DNA of 20,227 nt. Source: Oceanospirillaceae bacterium. Lineage in GTDB: Bacteria; Pseudomonadota; Gammaproteobacteria; Pseudomonadales; Balneatricaceae. Shown here in pieces: positions 1 to 7,334 of this stretch. The stretch spans positions 1 through 20,227 of the forward strand of contig JAGSHA010000016.1 of assembly GCA_023954795.1 (NCBI GenBank), read 5' to 3'. Position numbers and translations under genes: made by a program. Below the pieces are notes generated by a model. The model was not told where the DNA came from. It saw only the letters and a list, made by a program, of their open reading frames with translations, and made no database searches. Every line of letters starts with the position of its first letter. The stretch's first letter is position 1.

Positions 1-409
1 CGGTGATCTGGAGATTGTTGAACAGTCCCAGGTAAGCGCAGCAGACAAAGCGCTTCGCTTTGGTCAGCAGGCAGGTACTGTGGTGGTATCAGGTGGTACC
101 GAGCAGCAGCGTAATATGGTGCTATACAGTGTAGAGAAAGCACTGTTTAATGCCGGACGTGCAGTGGCCGTACTGAACAACGAGACTTTACCGGCAGAAC
201 TGATGTCCAACCTGACGCAAACAGCGACCGTGTTGAATAACAACGGTTTGTTGGTGCTCGCGGCCAGTGATGATGCTCTGGCAGGTGAGAAGGTGCTGAA
301 TGTATCCCTGGATGCGAAAGATGCAGATCTGCGTCTGGCAGCTGATCAGGATTCGGCGCAGCAGGTATCTGCAGTACTGGAGCTGCTTACACAGCACGCA
401 CTGGTATAA
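1..409 (+). CDS. C-terminal fragment, probable CysN/CysNC-type protein with degenerate APS-kinase-like domain (5' end outside window)
   Basis: The reading frame is open from base 2 to a TAA at 407-409, so only the last 135 residues are present. The fragment begins GDLEIVEQSQ, then has a segment with the outline of an APS kinase: a beta strand (TVVVSG), a helix (VLYSVEKALFNAGRAVAVLN, compare the ALE..L...GRAV.LLDGD region of CysC), and an end of the form DLRL....D...QQVSAVLELL, like the kinase C-terminus. The nucleotide-binding P-loop is missing: SGGTEQQRN stands where a kinase has GLSGSGKST. My reading is the tail of a sulfate adenylyltransferase large subunit (CysN) or CysNC fusion whose kinase part no longer binds ATP. 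This is inferred from fold-level resemblance only, because the GTPase part of CysN is not in view. A terminator follows at 475-502, so this transcript is probably separate from rsx. Confidence 0.45.
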   Translation, partial: GDLEIVEQSQVSAADKALRFGQQAGTVVVSGGTEQQRNMVLYSVEKALFNAGRAVAVLNNETLPAELMSNLTQTATVLNNNGLLVLAASDDALAGEKVLNVSLDAKDADLRLAADQDSAQQVSAVLELLTQHALV

Positions 410-418
410 TATGCCTTA

Positions 419-444
419 CCCGTCCCGGTGAGTATCGGGATGGG
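419..444 (+). other. Stem-loop after the first gene
   Basis: Nine-base arms (419-427 CCCGTCCCG and 436-444 CGGGATGGG, one G-T wobble) flank an 8-base loop, 10 bases after the stop codon. No T-run follows, so it may act as a 3'-end stabiliser upstream of the real terminator at 475-502. Confidence 0.4.
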
Positions 445-474
445 TGAACAACTGGCGAATTTACCATCATGAAT

Positions 475-502
475 AAAGCGGCTTTAATGCCGCTTTGTTG
501 TT
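475..502 (+). terminator. Rho-independent terminator after the partial gene
   Basis: A perfect 8-base stem, AAAGCGGC (475-482) and GCCGCTTT (489-496), has a 6-base loop and is followed by GTTGTT. The arms end in A-run/T-run pairs, as in bidirectional terminators. It separates the upstream gene from the rsx operon. Confidence 0.7.
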
Positions 503-554
503 CACATTGAGGTGCGTCAAGCGTCAGCCCCTATCGATGGTTAAGGAATATCGA

Positions 555-578
555 TAAAATTAGAAGTCTCTAATTTTA
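555..578. promoter_or_regulatory. Perfect 24-bp AT-rich inverted repeat upstream of rsxA (possible operator)
   Basis: TAAAATTAGA (555-564) and TCTAATTTTA (569-578) are exact reverse complements around the 4-base centre AGTC. The element lies about 55 bases before the rsxA start. It contains -10-like hexamers (TAAAAT at 555-560, TAATTT at 571-576), although no convincing -35 is visible. A dimeric regulator site overlapping the promoter is the simplest reading; an RNA hairpin is the alternative. I do not recognise the motif as a standard Fur, FNR, LexA or IscR site. Confidence 0.45.
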
Positions 579-633
579 GCGCCGATCTTGTGTCGGTGAA
601 GCATAATGCGACAACAGCGATAACAGATACGTT

Positions 634-1215
634 ATGACAGAGTACCTATTAATTCTGATCAGCACAGTACTGGTGAACAACTTTGTACTGGTTCAATTCC
701 TTGGTTTGTGCCCGTTTATGGGGGTTTCCAATAAGCTGGAAACCGCTATGGGAATGTCGTTGGCGACAACCTTCGTGCTGACCTTGTCCTCTGTTTGCAG
801 CTATCTGGTGTTTGCCTACATCTTGCTGCCGCTGGATCTCGCTTATCTGCAGACCATCTCTTTTATTCTGGTGATTGCGGTCGTGGTGCAGTTCACTGAG
901 ATGGTGGTGCATAAAACCAGTCCCATGCTCTATAAAGTACTGGGTATTTTCCTGCCGCTGATTACGACGAACTGTGCGGTATTGGGTGTTGCCCTGCTCA
1001 ACATTAAAAAGCAGAACGATTTTATTGATTCCATCGTCTACGGCTTCGGCGCTGCGGTGGGGTTTTCTCTGGCTCTGATTCTCTTCTCAGCGATGCGTGA
1101 GCGTATTGCTGTTGCAGACGTACCTGCGCCATTTAAAGGTTCTGCCATCGGCATGGTGACTGCAGGTTTGATGTCACTGGCCTTTATGGGCTTTACCGGT
1201 CTGGTTCAGTTCTGA
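634..1215 (+). CDS. rsxA: Electron transport complex subunit RsxA/RnfA
   Basis: This 193-residue protein is the first gene of the six-gene rsx/rnf operon. RsxA is an inner-membrane subunit of the Rnf-type complex, which couples electron transfer between NADH and ferredoxin to an ion gradient; in E. coli the complex reduces the SoxR Fe-S cluster. The sequence shows six hydrophobic segments and the hallmark N-terminus TEYLLILISTVLVNNFVLVQFLGLCPFMGVS. It also has the conserved LGIFLPLITTNCAVLGVAL stretch, whose TNC motif mirrors the one in RsxE, the homologous subunit that sits in inverted topology. Length matches the family. The ribosome-binding site is weak (no clear AGGAG before 634), unlike the following genes, so rsxA translation may be limiting. 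The inverted repeat at 555-578 lies in its upstream region. Confidence 0.96.
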   Translation: MTEYLLILISTVLVNNFVLVQFLGLCPFMGVSNKLETAMGMSLATTFVLTLSSVCSYLVFAYILLPLDLAYLQTISFILVIAVVVQFTEMVVHKTSPMLYKVLGIFLPLITTNCAVLGVALLNIKKQNDFIDSIVYGFGAAVGFSLALILFSAMRERIAVADVPAPFKGSAIGMVTAGLMSLAFMGFTGLVQF

Positions 1216-1231
1216 GTGGGTGGAGTTTGAA

Positions 1232-1837
1232 ATGAGTGCCGTTGTAATAGCCATCCTTGTTTTAGCTGTCCTTGCGCTGCTGTTTGGGTTGCTGCTGGGG
1301 TATGCCTCTGTACGCTTTAAAGTAGAAGGTAACCCGATCGTTGATCAGATCGACGGTCTGTTGCCTCAAACCCAGTGTGGTCAGTGTGGCCATCCGGGAT
1401 GTCGGCCCTATGCTGAAGCCATTGCCAATGGTGAGGCAATTAACAAATGTCCACCGGGCGGCCAGTCTACCGTTGATTCACTGGCGGACCTGTTGGATGT
1501 GGAATCGGTACCGCTGGATGCGGAAGATGCTGGCGAGCCAGTCCGGGCTGTGGCCTATATCCGCGAAGACGAGTGTATTGGTTGCACCAAGTGTATTCAG
1601 GCCTGTCCGGTGGATGCGATTCTGGGTGCCGCTAAGCAGATGCACACCGTTATTATTTCAGAGTGCACCGGTTGTGACCTCTGTGTAGAACCTTGCCCTG
1701 TTGACTGTATTGATATGGTTCCGATTGAAACAACGCTGAATACCTGGAAGTGGGATATGCCGAAACCGGGTGTTGAACTGATCGCCACCGACCGGGGTCG
1801 TGGTGAAGCCTTCTCCGATAAAGGGGAGGCTGCCTGA
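1232..1837 (+). CDS. rsxB: Electron transport complex iron-sulfur subunit RsxB/RnfB
   Basis: This is a 201-residue protein from the ATG at 1232, which has GGTGGAG (1219-1225) at good spacing. An in-frame GTG at 1220 lacks such a site. The protein has one N-terminal membrane anchor (residues 2-24) and then an Fe-S domain with Cys 49, 52, 57 and 73 (CGQCGHPGC...CPPGG). Two ferredoxin-type 4Fe-4S motifs follow at Cys 115/118/121/125 (CIGCTKCIQACP) and 145/148/151/155 (CTGCDLCVEPCP). RsxB is the multi-cluster wire that passes electrons between RsxC and the membrane flavin subunits. All expected cysteines are present. The stop overlaps the rsxC start by one base (TGATG), indicating translational coupling. 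Confidence 0.96.
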   Translation: MSAVVIAILVLAVLALLFGLLLGYASVRFKVEGNPIVDQIDGLLPQTQCGQCGHPGCRPYAEAIANGEAINKCPPGGQSTVDSLADLLDVESVPLDAEDAGEPVRAVAYIREDECIGCTKCIQACPVDAILGAAKQMHTVIISECTGCDLCVEPCPVDCIDMVPIETTLNTWKWDMPKPGVELIATDRGRGEAFSDKGEAA

Positions 1838-4803
1838 TGTCTAGCGTGCATTCATTCCACGGCGGTATCCATCCACCGGAAAACAAACGCCAGTCTAACG
1901 GCGCGCCGATTCAGGCCGCTCCGATTCCGGCGAAACTGGTGCTGCCGTTGTCACAGCATATCGGTGCACCAGCTGAACCGTTGGTGAAGGTGGGTGATCG
2001 GGTCCTGAAAGGGCAGGTGATAGCCGAACCTATTGGTCGCATCAGCGTCAGCTTGCATGCGCCCACCTCCGGCACCATCAGTATGATCGGACCTCAGCCC
2101 GTGCCGCATGCATCGGGTATGGAAGCGAACTGCATTGTCATCGAAACCGACGGGCAGGATGAGTGGATTGAGCATGGCGGGCTTGAAGATTATAAGGCGC
2201 TGAGCAAGCAGGAATTGATCGGTTATATCCGTAACTACGGAATTGCTGGAATGGGTGGCGCAGGTTTCCCAACGGATGTGAAATTGCATCTGGGTGATGA
2301 TCATATCGTTAACACGCTGATCATTAATGCCGCGGAGTGCGAACCTTATATTACCGCCGATGACCTGCTGATCCGCGAACGTTCCGATCAGATTTTAGGC
2401 GGGATTGAGGTCATTGCTCACCTGTTGAACCCGAGCCATATCCTGATCGGTATCGAGGACAACAAACCGCAGGCGATCCGTGCCTTGGAAGACACGGTAC
2501 GGGGCAGCCATCTGAACATCGATGTGGTGGTTGTGCCAACCAAATACCCGTCGGGTGGTGAGAAACAGCTGGTCAAGCTGCTGACCGGTGTGGAAGTGCC
2601 AAGCGGTAAGATCCCGGCTGATGTGGGTATCGTCTGCCAGAACGTGGGTACAACCAGCGCCATCTATCGTGCCGTACACCTCGGTGAACCGCTGATCTCC
2701 CGAATTGTGACCATCACCGGTGATGCCGTGGACCAGCGTCACAACCTCGAAGTGTTGATCGGAACGCAGTATTCTGAGTTGCTGGAAGCGTCCAGTGTGC
2801 GTCGTGATGATCTTTATCGTTTGGTTATGGGTGGTCCGATGATGGGCTTCACTATGAACAATGAAGCGATACCGGTGGTTAAGACCACCAACTGTATCAT
2901 CGCTGCAACGCATGAAGAGATGCCGCCTGCACCACCTGCGATGAACTGCATACGCTGTGGCATGTGCGAGCAAGTGTGCCCGGCAGAACTGTTGCCGCAG
3001 CAGCTGCACTGGTTCGCGAAAGGTAAAGAATACGATAAGGCCAAGCATCACAACCTGTTCGATTGTATCGAATGTGGTGCGTGCTCGTATGTGTGCCCGA
3101 GCAATATCCCTCTGGTGCAGTACTACCGCAACGCGAAGGCTGAAATCCGTCAGGAAGAGGTTGAGAAGCAGAAGGCTGAGTATGCGCGCCAGCGCTTTGA
3201 AGCCCGTCAGGCACGCCTTGAGCAGGAAAAAATTGAGAAAGAACTGCGTCGTAAAGCGCGTGCAGAGCAAGCCGCTAAAGCGCAGGCTTCGAAGAAAGAC
3301 AGTGTGGCTGCTAAACCGGCGGCAAGCACAGATGATCCTAAAGCGCTGAAAACCGCTGCGGCAGTGGCTCGCACTAAACTGAAGAAAGCGCAGAAAGCGT
3401 TTGAACAGGCGAAGGAAGCGGGTGCAGATAACCTGCCTGAGTTGGACGCTGCTTTTAAAGCGGCTGAACAGAAAGCCAATGATGCCCAGACCAAGCTGGA
3501 AAATGCTGAGAAGGGTGTCACATCCGCCGCATCCGGGGCTCCGGATATTAAGGCCCTGAAAACGGCCGCCGCAGTGGCCCGTACCAAACTGAAGAAAGCT
3601 CAAACTGCGCTTAAGGCTGCGGAAGAGAAAGGACAGGACGGTATTGAACAGCTTCGGGAAACAGTTAAGACGCTAGAAGCGAAGTCTGAGGCGGCTCAGA
3701 AAGCCTACGACGATGCTCAGGCAGCGCCCGCTCCGGTTGAACCTGTGGTGGATGTTAAGCAGCTTAAGACAGCTGCGGCAGTCGCGCGTACGAAGCTGAA
3801 ACAGGCGGAGAAGGCATTAGCGAAAGCTCAGGAATCAGGTGACGGTGACATCGCTGCACTGGAAGCCAAAGTCAAAGAGCAACAGGCAAAAGTCGAAAGC
3901 ACTCAAAAAGCGTTTGAAGCGGCTGAATCGGGTGGGACTGCCGCTGTAGCCCCAGCCATTGATTTGGCACCTTTGAAAGAAGATATGGAGAAAGCGCTGG
4001 CTAAAGTTGAAAAAGCTGACGCTGCCGCCAAGAACGCAGAAGAGAAAGGATTGCCAGCTGCTGAGAAGATGAAAGCGGGTGTGGAAAAGCTGCGCGGCAA
4101 GTATGAAGAAGCCAAGCAGGCGTATGAAGCGGCTCAGCAATTATCTGCTCCTAGTGCCCCTGCGGTTGATCTGACACCTCTGAAAGAGGATATGGAGAAA
4201 GCGCTGGCTAAAGTTGAGAAAGCCGAAGCCGCGGCTAAGAACGCAGAAGAGAAAGGATTACCTGCTGCAGAAAAGATGAAAGCGGGTGTGGAAAAGCTGC
4301 GCGGCAAGTATGAAGAAGCCAGGCAGGCGTATGAAGCGGCCCAGCAATCCTCTGCACCACGCGCCCCTGCGGTTGATCTGGCACCTCTGAAAGAGGATAT
4401 GGAAAAAGCGCTGGCTAAAGTTGAAAAAGCTGATGCTGCCGCCAGGAACGCAGAAGAAAAAGGTTTACCCACCGCTGAGAAAATGAAAGCGGGTGTGGAC
4501 AAACTGCGGGGTAAGTATGAAGAAGCCAAGCAGGCATACGATGCAGCTCTAAACGCCTCGGCACCCGTCGTGTCCGCAGCTAATCTGGACGCGTTGAAAG
4601 ATGATATGGACAGTGCGCGTAGCAAAGTAGAAAAAGCGGCCGCCGCAGCAAAGAATGCTGAGGAAAAAGGTCTTCCCACCGCCGAGAAAATGAAAGCGGG
4701 TGTGGAAAAGCTACGCGGTAAATATGAAGAGGCCAAGCAGGCCTATGTGGCAGCAGGGGGTACCGTGGAAGCGGCGCAACCTGACACCCTAACCATTGAC
4801 TGA
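1837..4803 (+). CDS. rsxC: Electron transport complex subunit RsxC/RnfC with seven-repeat C-terminal extension
   Basis: This 988-residue protein starts at the ATG at 1837, preceded by AAGGGGAGG (1821-1829). RsxC is the NADH/FMN-binding peripheral subunit related to the 51-kDa subunit of complex I. Residues 1 to about 120 form the RnfC N-terminal domain, starting HSFHGGIHPPENK. A nucleotide/flavin-binding region follows (GMGGAGFPTDVKL, INAAECEPYIT), then an SLBB-like part. Two 4Fe-4S motifs occupy Cys 371/374/377/381 and 410/413/416/420. Residues 430-499 are charged and helical. Residues 500-988 are seven tandem units of 69-70 residues, rich in Ala, Lys and Glu, predicted helical hairpins. Many RsxC proteins have an Ala/Lys-rich tail (E. 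coli RsxC is about 740 residues), but this one is unusually long and regular. Everything up to residue 430 looks catalytically complete. Confidence 0.96.
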   Translation: MSSVHSFHGGIHPPENKRQSNGAPIQAAPIPAKLVLPLSQHIGAPAEPLVKVGDRVLKGQVIAEPIGRISVSLHAPTSGTISMIGPQPVPHASGMEANCIVIETDGQDEWIEHGGLEDYKALSKQELIGYIRNYGIAGMGGAGFPTDVKLHLGDDHIVNTLIINAAECEPYITADDLLIRERSDQILGGIEVIAHLLNPSHILIGIEDNKPQAIRALEDTVRGSHLNIDVVVVPTKYPSGGEKQLVKLLTGVEVPSGKIPADVGIVCQNVGTTSAIYRAVHLGEPLISRIVTITGDAVDQRHNLEVLIGTQYSELLEASSVRRDDLYRLVMGGPMMGFTMNNEAIPVVKTTNCIIAATHEEMPPAPPAMNCIRCGMCEQVCPAELLPQQLHWFAKGKEYDKAKHHNLFDCIECGACSYVCPSNIPLVQYYRNAKAEIRQEEVEKQKAEYARQRFEARQARLEQEKIEKELRRKARAEQAAKAQASKKDSVAAKPAASTDDPKALKTAAAVARTKLKKAQKAFEQAKEAGADNLPELDAAFKAAEQKANDAQTKLENAEKGVTSAASGAPDIKALKTAAAVARTKLKKAQTALKAAEEKGQDGIEQLRETVKTLEAKSEAAQKAYDDAQAAPAPVEPVVDVKQLKTAAAVARTKLKQAEKALAKAQESGDGDIAALEAKVKEQQAKVESTQKAFEAAESGGTAAVAPAIDLAPLKEDMEKALAKVEKADAAAKNAEEKGLPAAEKMKAGVEKLRGKYEEAKQAYEAAQQLSAPSAPAVDLTPLKEDMEKALAKVEKAEAAAKNAEEKGLPAAEKMKAGVEKLRGKYEEARQAYEAAQQSSAPRAPAVDLAPLKEDMEKALAKVEKADAAARNAEEKGLPTAEKMKAGVDKLRGKYEEAKQAYDAALNASAPVVSAANLDALKDDMDSARSKVEKAAAAAKNAEEKGLPTAEKMKAGVEKLRGKYEEAKQAYVAAGGTVEAAQPDTLTID
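3334..4803 (+). repeat. Seven tandem about 207-210-bp coding repeats in rsxC
   Basis: Unit starts are at 3334, 3544, 3751, 3961, 4168, 4375 and 4582 (residues 500, 570, 639, 709, 778, 847, 916). The first three (type A) share the core KTAAAVARTKLK. The last four (type B) share AKNAEEKGLP and EKMKAGVEKLRGKYEEA with small changes. A and B units have the same period and the same helix-loop-helix outline (LK...KAL.KVEKA...AEEKG.....KL..KYEEA..AYEAA), so they look like diverged copies of one ancestor. Type B units are nearly identical in DNA: 4066-4114 is repeated exactly at 4273-4321, offset 207. Recent duplication or conversion is likely. Confidence 0.9.
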
Positions 4804-4822
4804 TTTAAGGACCAAGTAACCG

Positions 4823-5884
4823 ATGGCTTTAATTCGATCCAGTTCCCCTCATCTGCATAAGATGAATCAGACCGGCCACGTCATGCGTCTGGTCCTGATG
4901 GCGACCCTGCCGGGAATGGCTGCGATGACCTTCTTTTTTGGTTGGGGCACGCTGATCAACGTAATCTGGGCATCTTTGCTGGCGGTAGGTTTTGAGGCCG
5001 CGATTCTTAAGTGGCGTAACCGTCCGGTGGGCTTTGTCCTGCGTGACTACAGTGCGCTGGTGACTGCCGTGCTGCTAGGCCTGGCTCTGCCTCCGTTTGC
5101 CGCCTGGTGGGTGACGCTGGTGGGTGTATTCGTGGCGATCGTGATTGCCAAACACCTCTATGGCGGTTTAGGACAAAATCCGTTTAATCCGGCGATGGTG
5201 GCGTATGCCTTGCTGCTGATCTCATTCCCTGTTGAGATGACTCGCTGGACAGCACCTTTTGTGATGATTGATGCAGAGAGCAGCTGGTCCGTCCTGAGCC
5301 TGTTCGATACGCTATCACTGATCTTTGGCAGCATCGATAGTGCACTCATTGATAATTACACCGGCGCGACACCGCTGGATGCATTGCGTCATCGGGGTGG
5401 ACTGACTACTGAGGAAGCATGGCGTCAGGTACCTGTGCTGGCAGATGGTATTGGTGCATGGCATGCGGTCAGTGCGGCTTATGTCATGGGGGGTGTTTTC
5501 CTGCTCTATCGCAAGGTTTTCACCTGGCATGCGCCGGTTGCGATGCTGGGTTCCCTGACGGTGCTTTCAACATTGTTCTTTATCGTCGAGCCAGACTACT
5601 TTGCTGATCCGTTTTTCCATCTGACGGTGGGAGGCACGATGTTGGGGGCCTTCTTTATCGCTACTGATCCGGTGAGTTCTGCCACCAGTAACAAAGGCAA
5701 AATCTACTTCGGTATAGGGATTGGTGCGCTGATTTTCGTTATCCGTACCTGGGGTGGTTACCCAGATGCAGTGGCGTTTGCCGTATTGCTGATGAATCTG
5801 ACCGCTCCCTTTATCGATCAGTACACCCAGCCACGTACCTACGGTCATGCTAAGGCGAACCGTGGCATGAAGGGAGATGCCTGA
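4823..5884 (+). CDS. rsxD: Electron transport complex subunit RsxD/RnfD
   Basis: This is a 353-residue polytopic membrane protein and carrier of covalently bound FMN. It begins RSSSPHLHKMNQTGHVMRLVL, which is typical of RnfD, and has GQNPFNPAMVAYALLLISFP in a membrane segment. The flavinylation motif reads YTGATPLDALR, with the expected acceptor threonine at residue 183 (S/TGAT pattern, normally modified by ApbE). ApbE is not in this window. The C-terminal half keeps the family stretch FFIATDPVSSATSNKGKIYFG. The start at 4823 has TAAGGA (4806-4811) upstream, 19 bases after the rsxC stop. Its stop overlaps the rsxG start by one base (TGATG at 5882-5886). Confidence 0.96.
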   Translation: MALIRSSSPHLHKMNQTGHVMRLVLMATLPGMAAMTFFFGWGTLINVIWASLLAVGFEAAILKWRNRPVGFVLRDYSALVTAVLLGLALPPFAAWWVTLVGVFVAIVIAKHLYGGLGQNPFNPAMVAYALLLISFPVEMTRWTAPFVMIDAESSWSVLSLFDTLSLIFGSIDSALIDNYTGATPLDALRHRGGLTTEEAWRQVPVLADGIGAWHAVSAAYVMGGVFLLYRKVFTWHAPVAMLGSLTVLSTLFFIVEPDYFADPFFHLTVGGTMLGAFFIATDPVSSATSNKGKIYFGIGIGALIFVIRTWGGYPDAVAFAVLLMNLTAPFIDQYTQPRTYGHAKANRGMKGDA

Positions 5885-6519
5885 TGGAAATGTTTACGGC
5901 AATCCGCAGCAGTACGTTGGGTATCACTATCTTTGCTGTGGTCACGGCTGCGCTGATCGCAGTTACTCAGGTATCGACCAAAGATCGTATCCTTAAAAAC
6001 GAACGTGAAGCTCAGGCCAAAGCGTTGTATGAGATCGTGCCGCGTGATCAGATCGACAACGACATGCTGGAAGATACCGTGTCATTTGTAGCGCCGGGGT
6101 TGCTTGGTCATGATCAGCCGGTTGATGCTTATCGTGCACGCAAAGCGGGTCAGGTGATCGCGGTGATTCTGCCCGTGACTGCCCCCGATGGTTATAGTGG
6201 TGCAATCAATATGATTGTTGGTATCACGCGTGATGGCAGCGTTGCAGGCGTGCGTGTACTTTCACATAAAGAAACCCCAGGGTTGGGAGATAAGGTCGAT
6301 CTTAAAAAGTCCGACTGGATTCTCAGCTTGAATGATCAGAGAAACGATGACGATCAGCGCGGCAGTTTTGCCGTGAAAAAAGATGGCGGTCGCTTTGATC
6401 AGTTCACCGGGGCAACGATCACACCGCGTGCAGTGGTGAATGCGACGGGACGCGCTCTGGATTACTTCCGAATTAATAAAGCGGCTTTGTTAGAGCCGAA
6501 GATCGCGAGGGCAGAATGA
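5884..6519 (+). CDS. rsxG: Electron transport complex flavoprotein subunit RsxG/RnfG
   Basis: This 211-residue protein has a single N-terminal membrane helix (about residues 10-28) and a periplasmic FMN-binding domain. The domain shows VRVLSHKETPGLGDKV and then the flavinylation site DQFTGATITPRAVV, where Thr178 is the predicted covalent FMN acceptor. Both features are diagnostic of RnfG and the related NqrC. The gene starts on the rsxD stop codon with GGGAGA just upstream. It ends at 6517-6519, overlapping the rsxE start. Confidence 0.96.
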   Translation: MEMFTAIRSSTLGITIFAVVTAALIAVTQVSTKDRILKNEREAQAKALYEIVPRDQIDNDMLEDTVSFVAPGLLGHDQPVDAYRARKAGQVIAVILPVTAPDGYSGAINMIVGITRDGSVAGVRVLSHKETPGLGDKVDLKKSDWILSLNDQRNDDDQRGSFAVKKDGGRFDQFTGATITPRAVVNATGRALDYFRINKAALLEPKIARAE

Positions 6520-7220
6520 TGTCCGTTGATGTTAAAAAAATTACGCTTGATGGTCTCTGGACCAATAACCCAGCGCTGGTGCAACTGCTGGGATTATGTC
6601 CATTGCTGGCGGTTACCGGCTCCGTGGTGAACGCGCTGGGTCTTGGGTTGGCGAGTACCATTGTTCTGTTGGGATCAAACCTGACGATCTCCGCTTTTCG
6701 TAAGTTCGTACCGGGTTCTGTGCGACTGCCCATTTTTGTGATGATCATCGCATCGTTTGTAACGGCCATCGAGCTGTTGATGCAGGCTTTCACCTTCGAG
6801 CTGTACCAGATTCTGGGTATTTTTATTCCTTTGATCGTGACCAACTGCGCCATCATGGGGCGCGCGGATGCATTTGCCAGCAAGAATCCGGTGTCTGCGT
6901 CATTGTTGGACGGCTTGATGATGGGGGTGGGTTTCAGCGCTGTCCTGATCGTACTCGGTGGGATGCGTGAAGCGTTGGGTAGCGGCACCCTGTTTGCCGA
7001 TATGCAGTTACTGTTTGGACCCGCGGCAGAGAGCTGGAAAATTGTTCTGGTGGATGATTATAGCGGCTTCCTGTTTGCGGTATTACCACCGGGCGCGTTT
7101 GTGGGCATGGGCCTGCTGATTGCGCTGAAAAATATCATCGACGGTCGTTTGGAAGAACGCCGTAAACGTCTGACGCCTGCCGGACCAACAGAAACCCAGC
7201 GTGTTCGTGTAACTGGTTGA
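6516..7220 (+). CDS. rsxE: Electron transport complex subunit RsxE/RnfE
   Basis: This protein has 234 residues from the ATG at 6516, or 233 from the adjacent ATG at 6519; AGGG at 6508-6511 is better spaced for 6519. It is a six-helix inner-membrane subunit homologous to RsxA, with conserved LDGLWTNNPALVQLLGLCPLLAVT near the N-terminus. The motif LGIFIPLIVTNCAIMGRADAFA contains the TNC cysteine motif that pairs with the one in RsxA around the intramembrane Fe-S site. GMREALGSGTLF and an Arg/Lys-rich C-terminus also fit. It is the last rsx gene. A terminator hairpin follows at 7229-7255, and nth is not the next gene, unlike in E. coli. Confidence 0.96.
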   Translation: MMSVDVKKITLDGLWTNNPALVQLLGLCPLLAVTGSVVNALGLGLASTIVLLGSNLTISAFRKFVPGSVRLPIFVMIIASFVTAIELLMQAFTFELYQILGIFIPLIVTNCAIMGRADAFASKNPVSASLLDGLMMGVGFSAVLIVLGGMREALGSGTLFADMQLLFGPAAESWKIVLVDDYSGFLFAVLPPGAFVGMGLLIALKNIIDGRLEERRKRLTPAGPTETQRVRVTG

Positions 7221-7228
7221 TTCTGCTG

Positions 7229-7256
7229 ACGGAGATGCGTTCGTGTCTCCGTTTAT
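7229..7256 (+). terminator. Terminator hairpin after rsxE
   Basis: ACGGAGATGC (7229-7238) pairs with GTGTCTCCGT (7243-7252), with two G-T wobbles, around the tetraloop GTTC, and TTAT follows. The T-run is short, so termination may be partial and allow read-through into the signalling pair at 7335-9283. Confidence 0.55.
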
Positions 7257-7334
7257 ACTCCCTTCATTGTGTTCTAATTAAAGATTCGATAGTCTGTGGT
7301 CTTCCTCAACTCGCAACATCAATGGAGCTGTTGT

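Noticed and set aside
2395..3603. Open frame of 402 codons on the minus strand inside rsxC
   Set aside because: It is antisense to the conserved RsxC coding sequence, its Arg/His/Phe-rich product has no recognisable domain, and it is a by-product of codon bias.
4134..4736. Repetitive 200-codon minus-strand frame within the rsxC repeats
   Set aside because: Its Ala/Ser/Phe repeats are the complement of the Lys/Glu/Ala repeats of RsxC; there is no independent support.
3334..4803. Tandem repeats considered as a CRISPR array
   Set aside because: Units are about 207 bases, contiguous, in frame and protein-coding, with no unique spacers.
6473..6988. Minus-strand frame of 171 codons within rsxE
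   Set aside because: It overlaps the conserved rsxE gene throughout and lacks a family match or ribosome-binding site.
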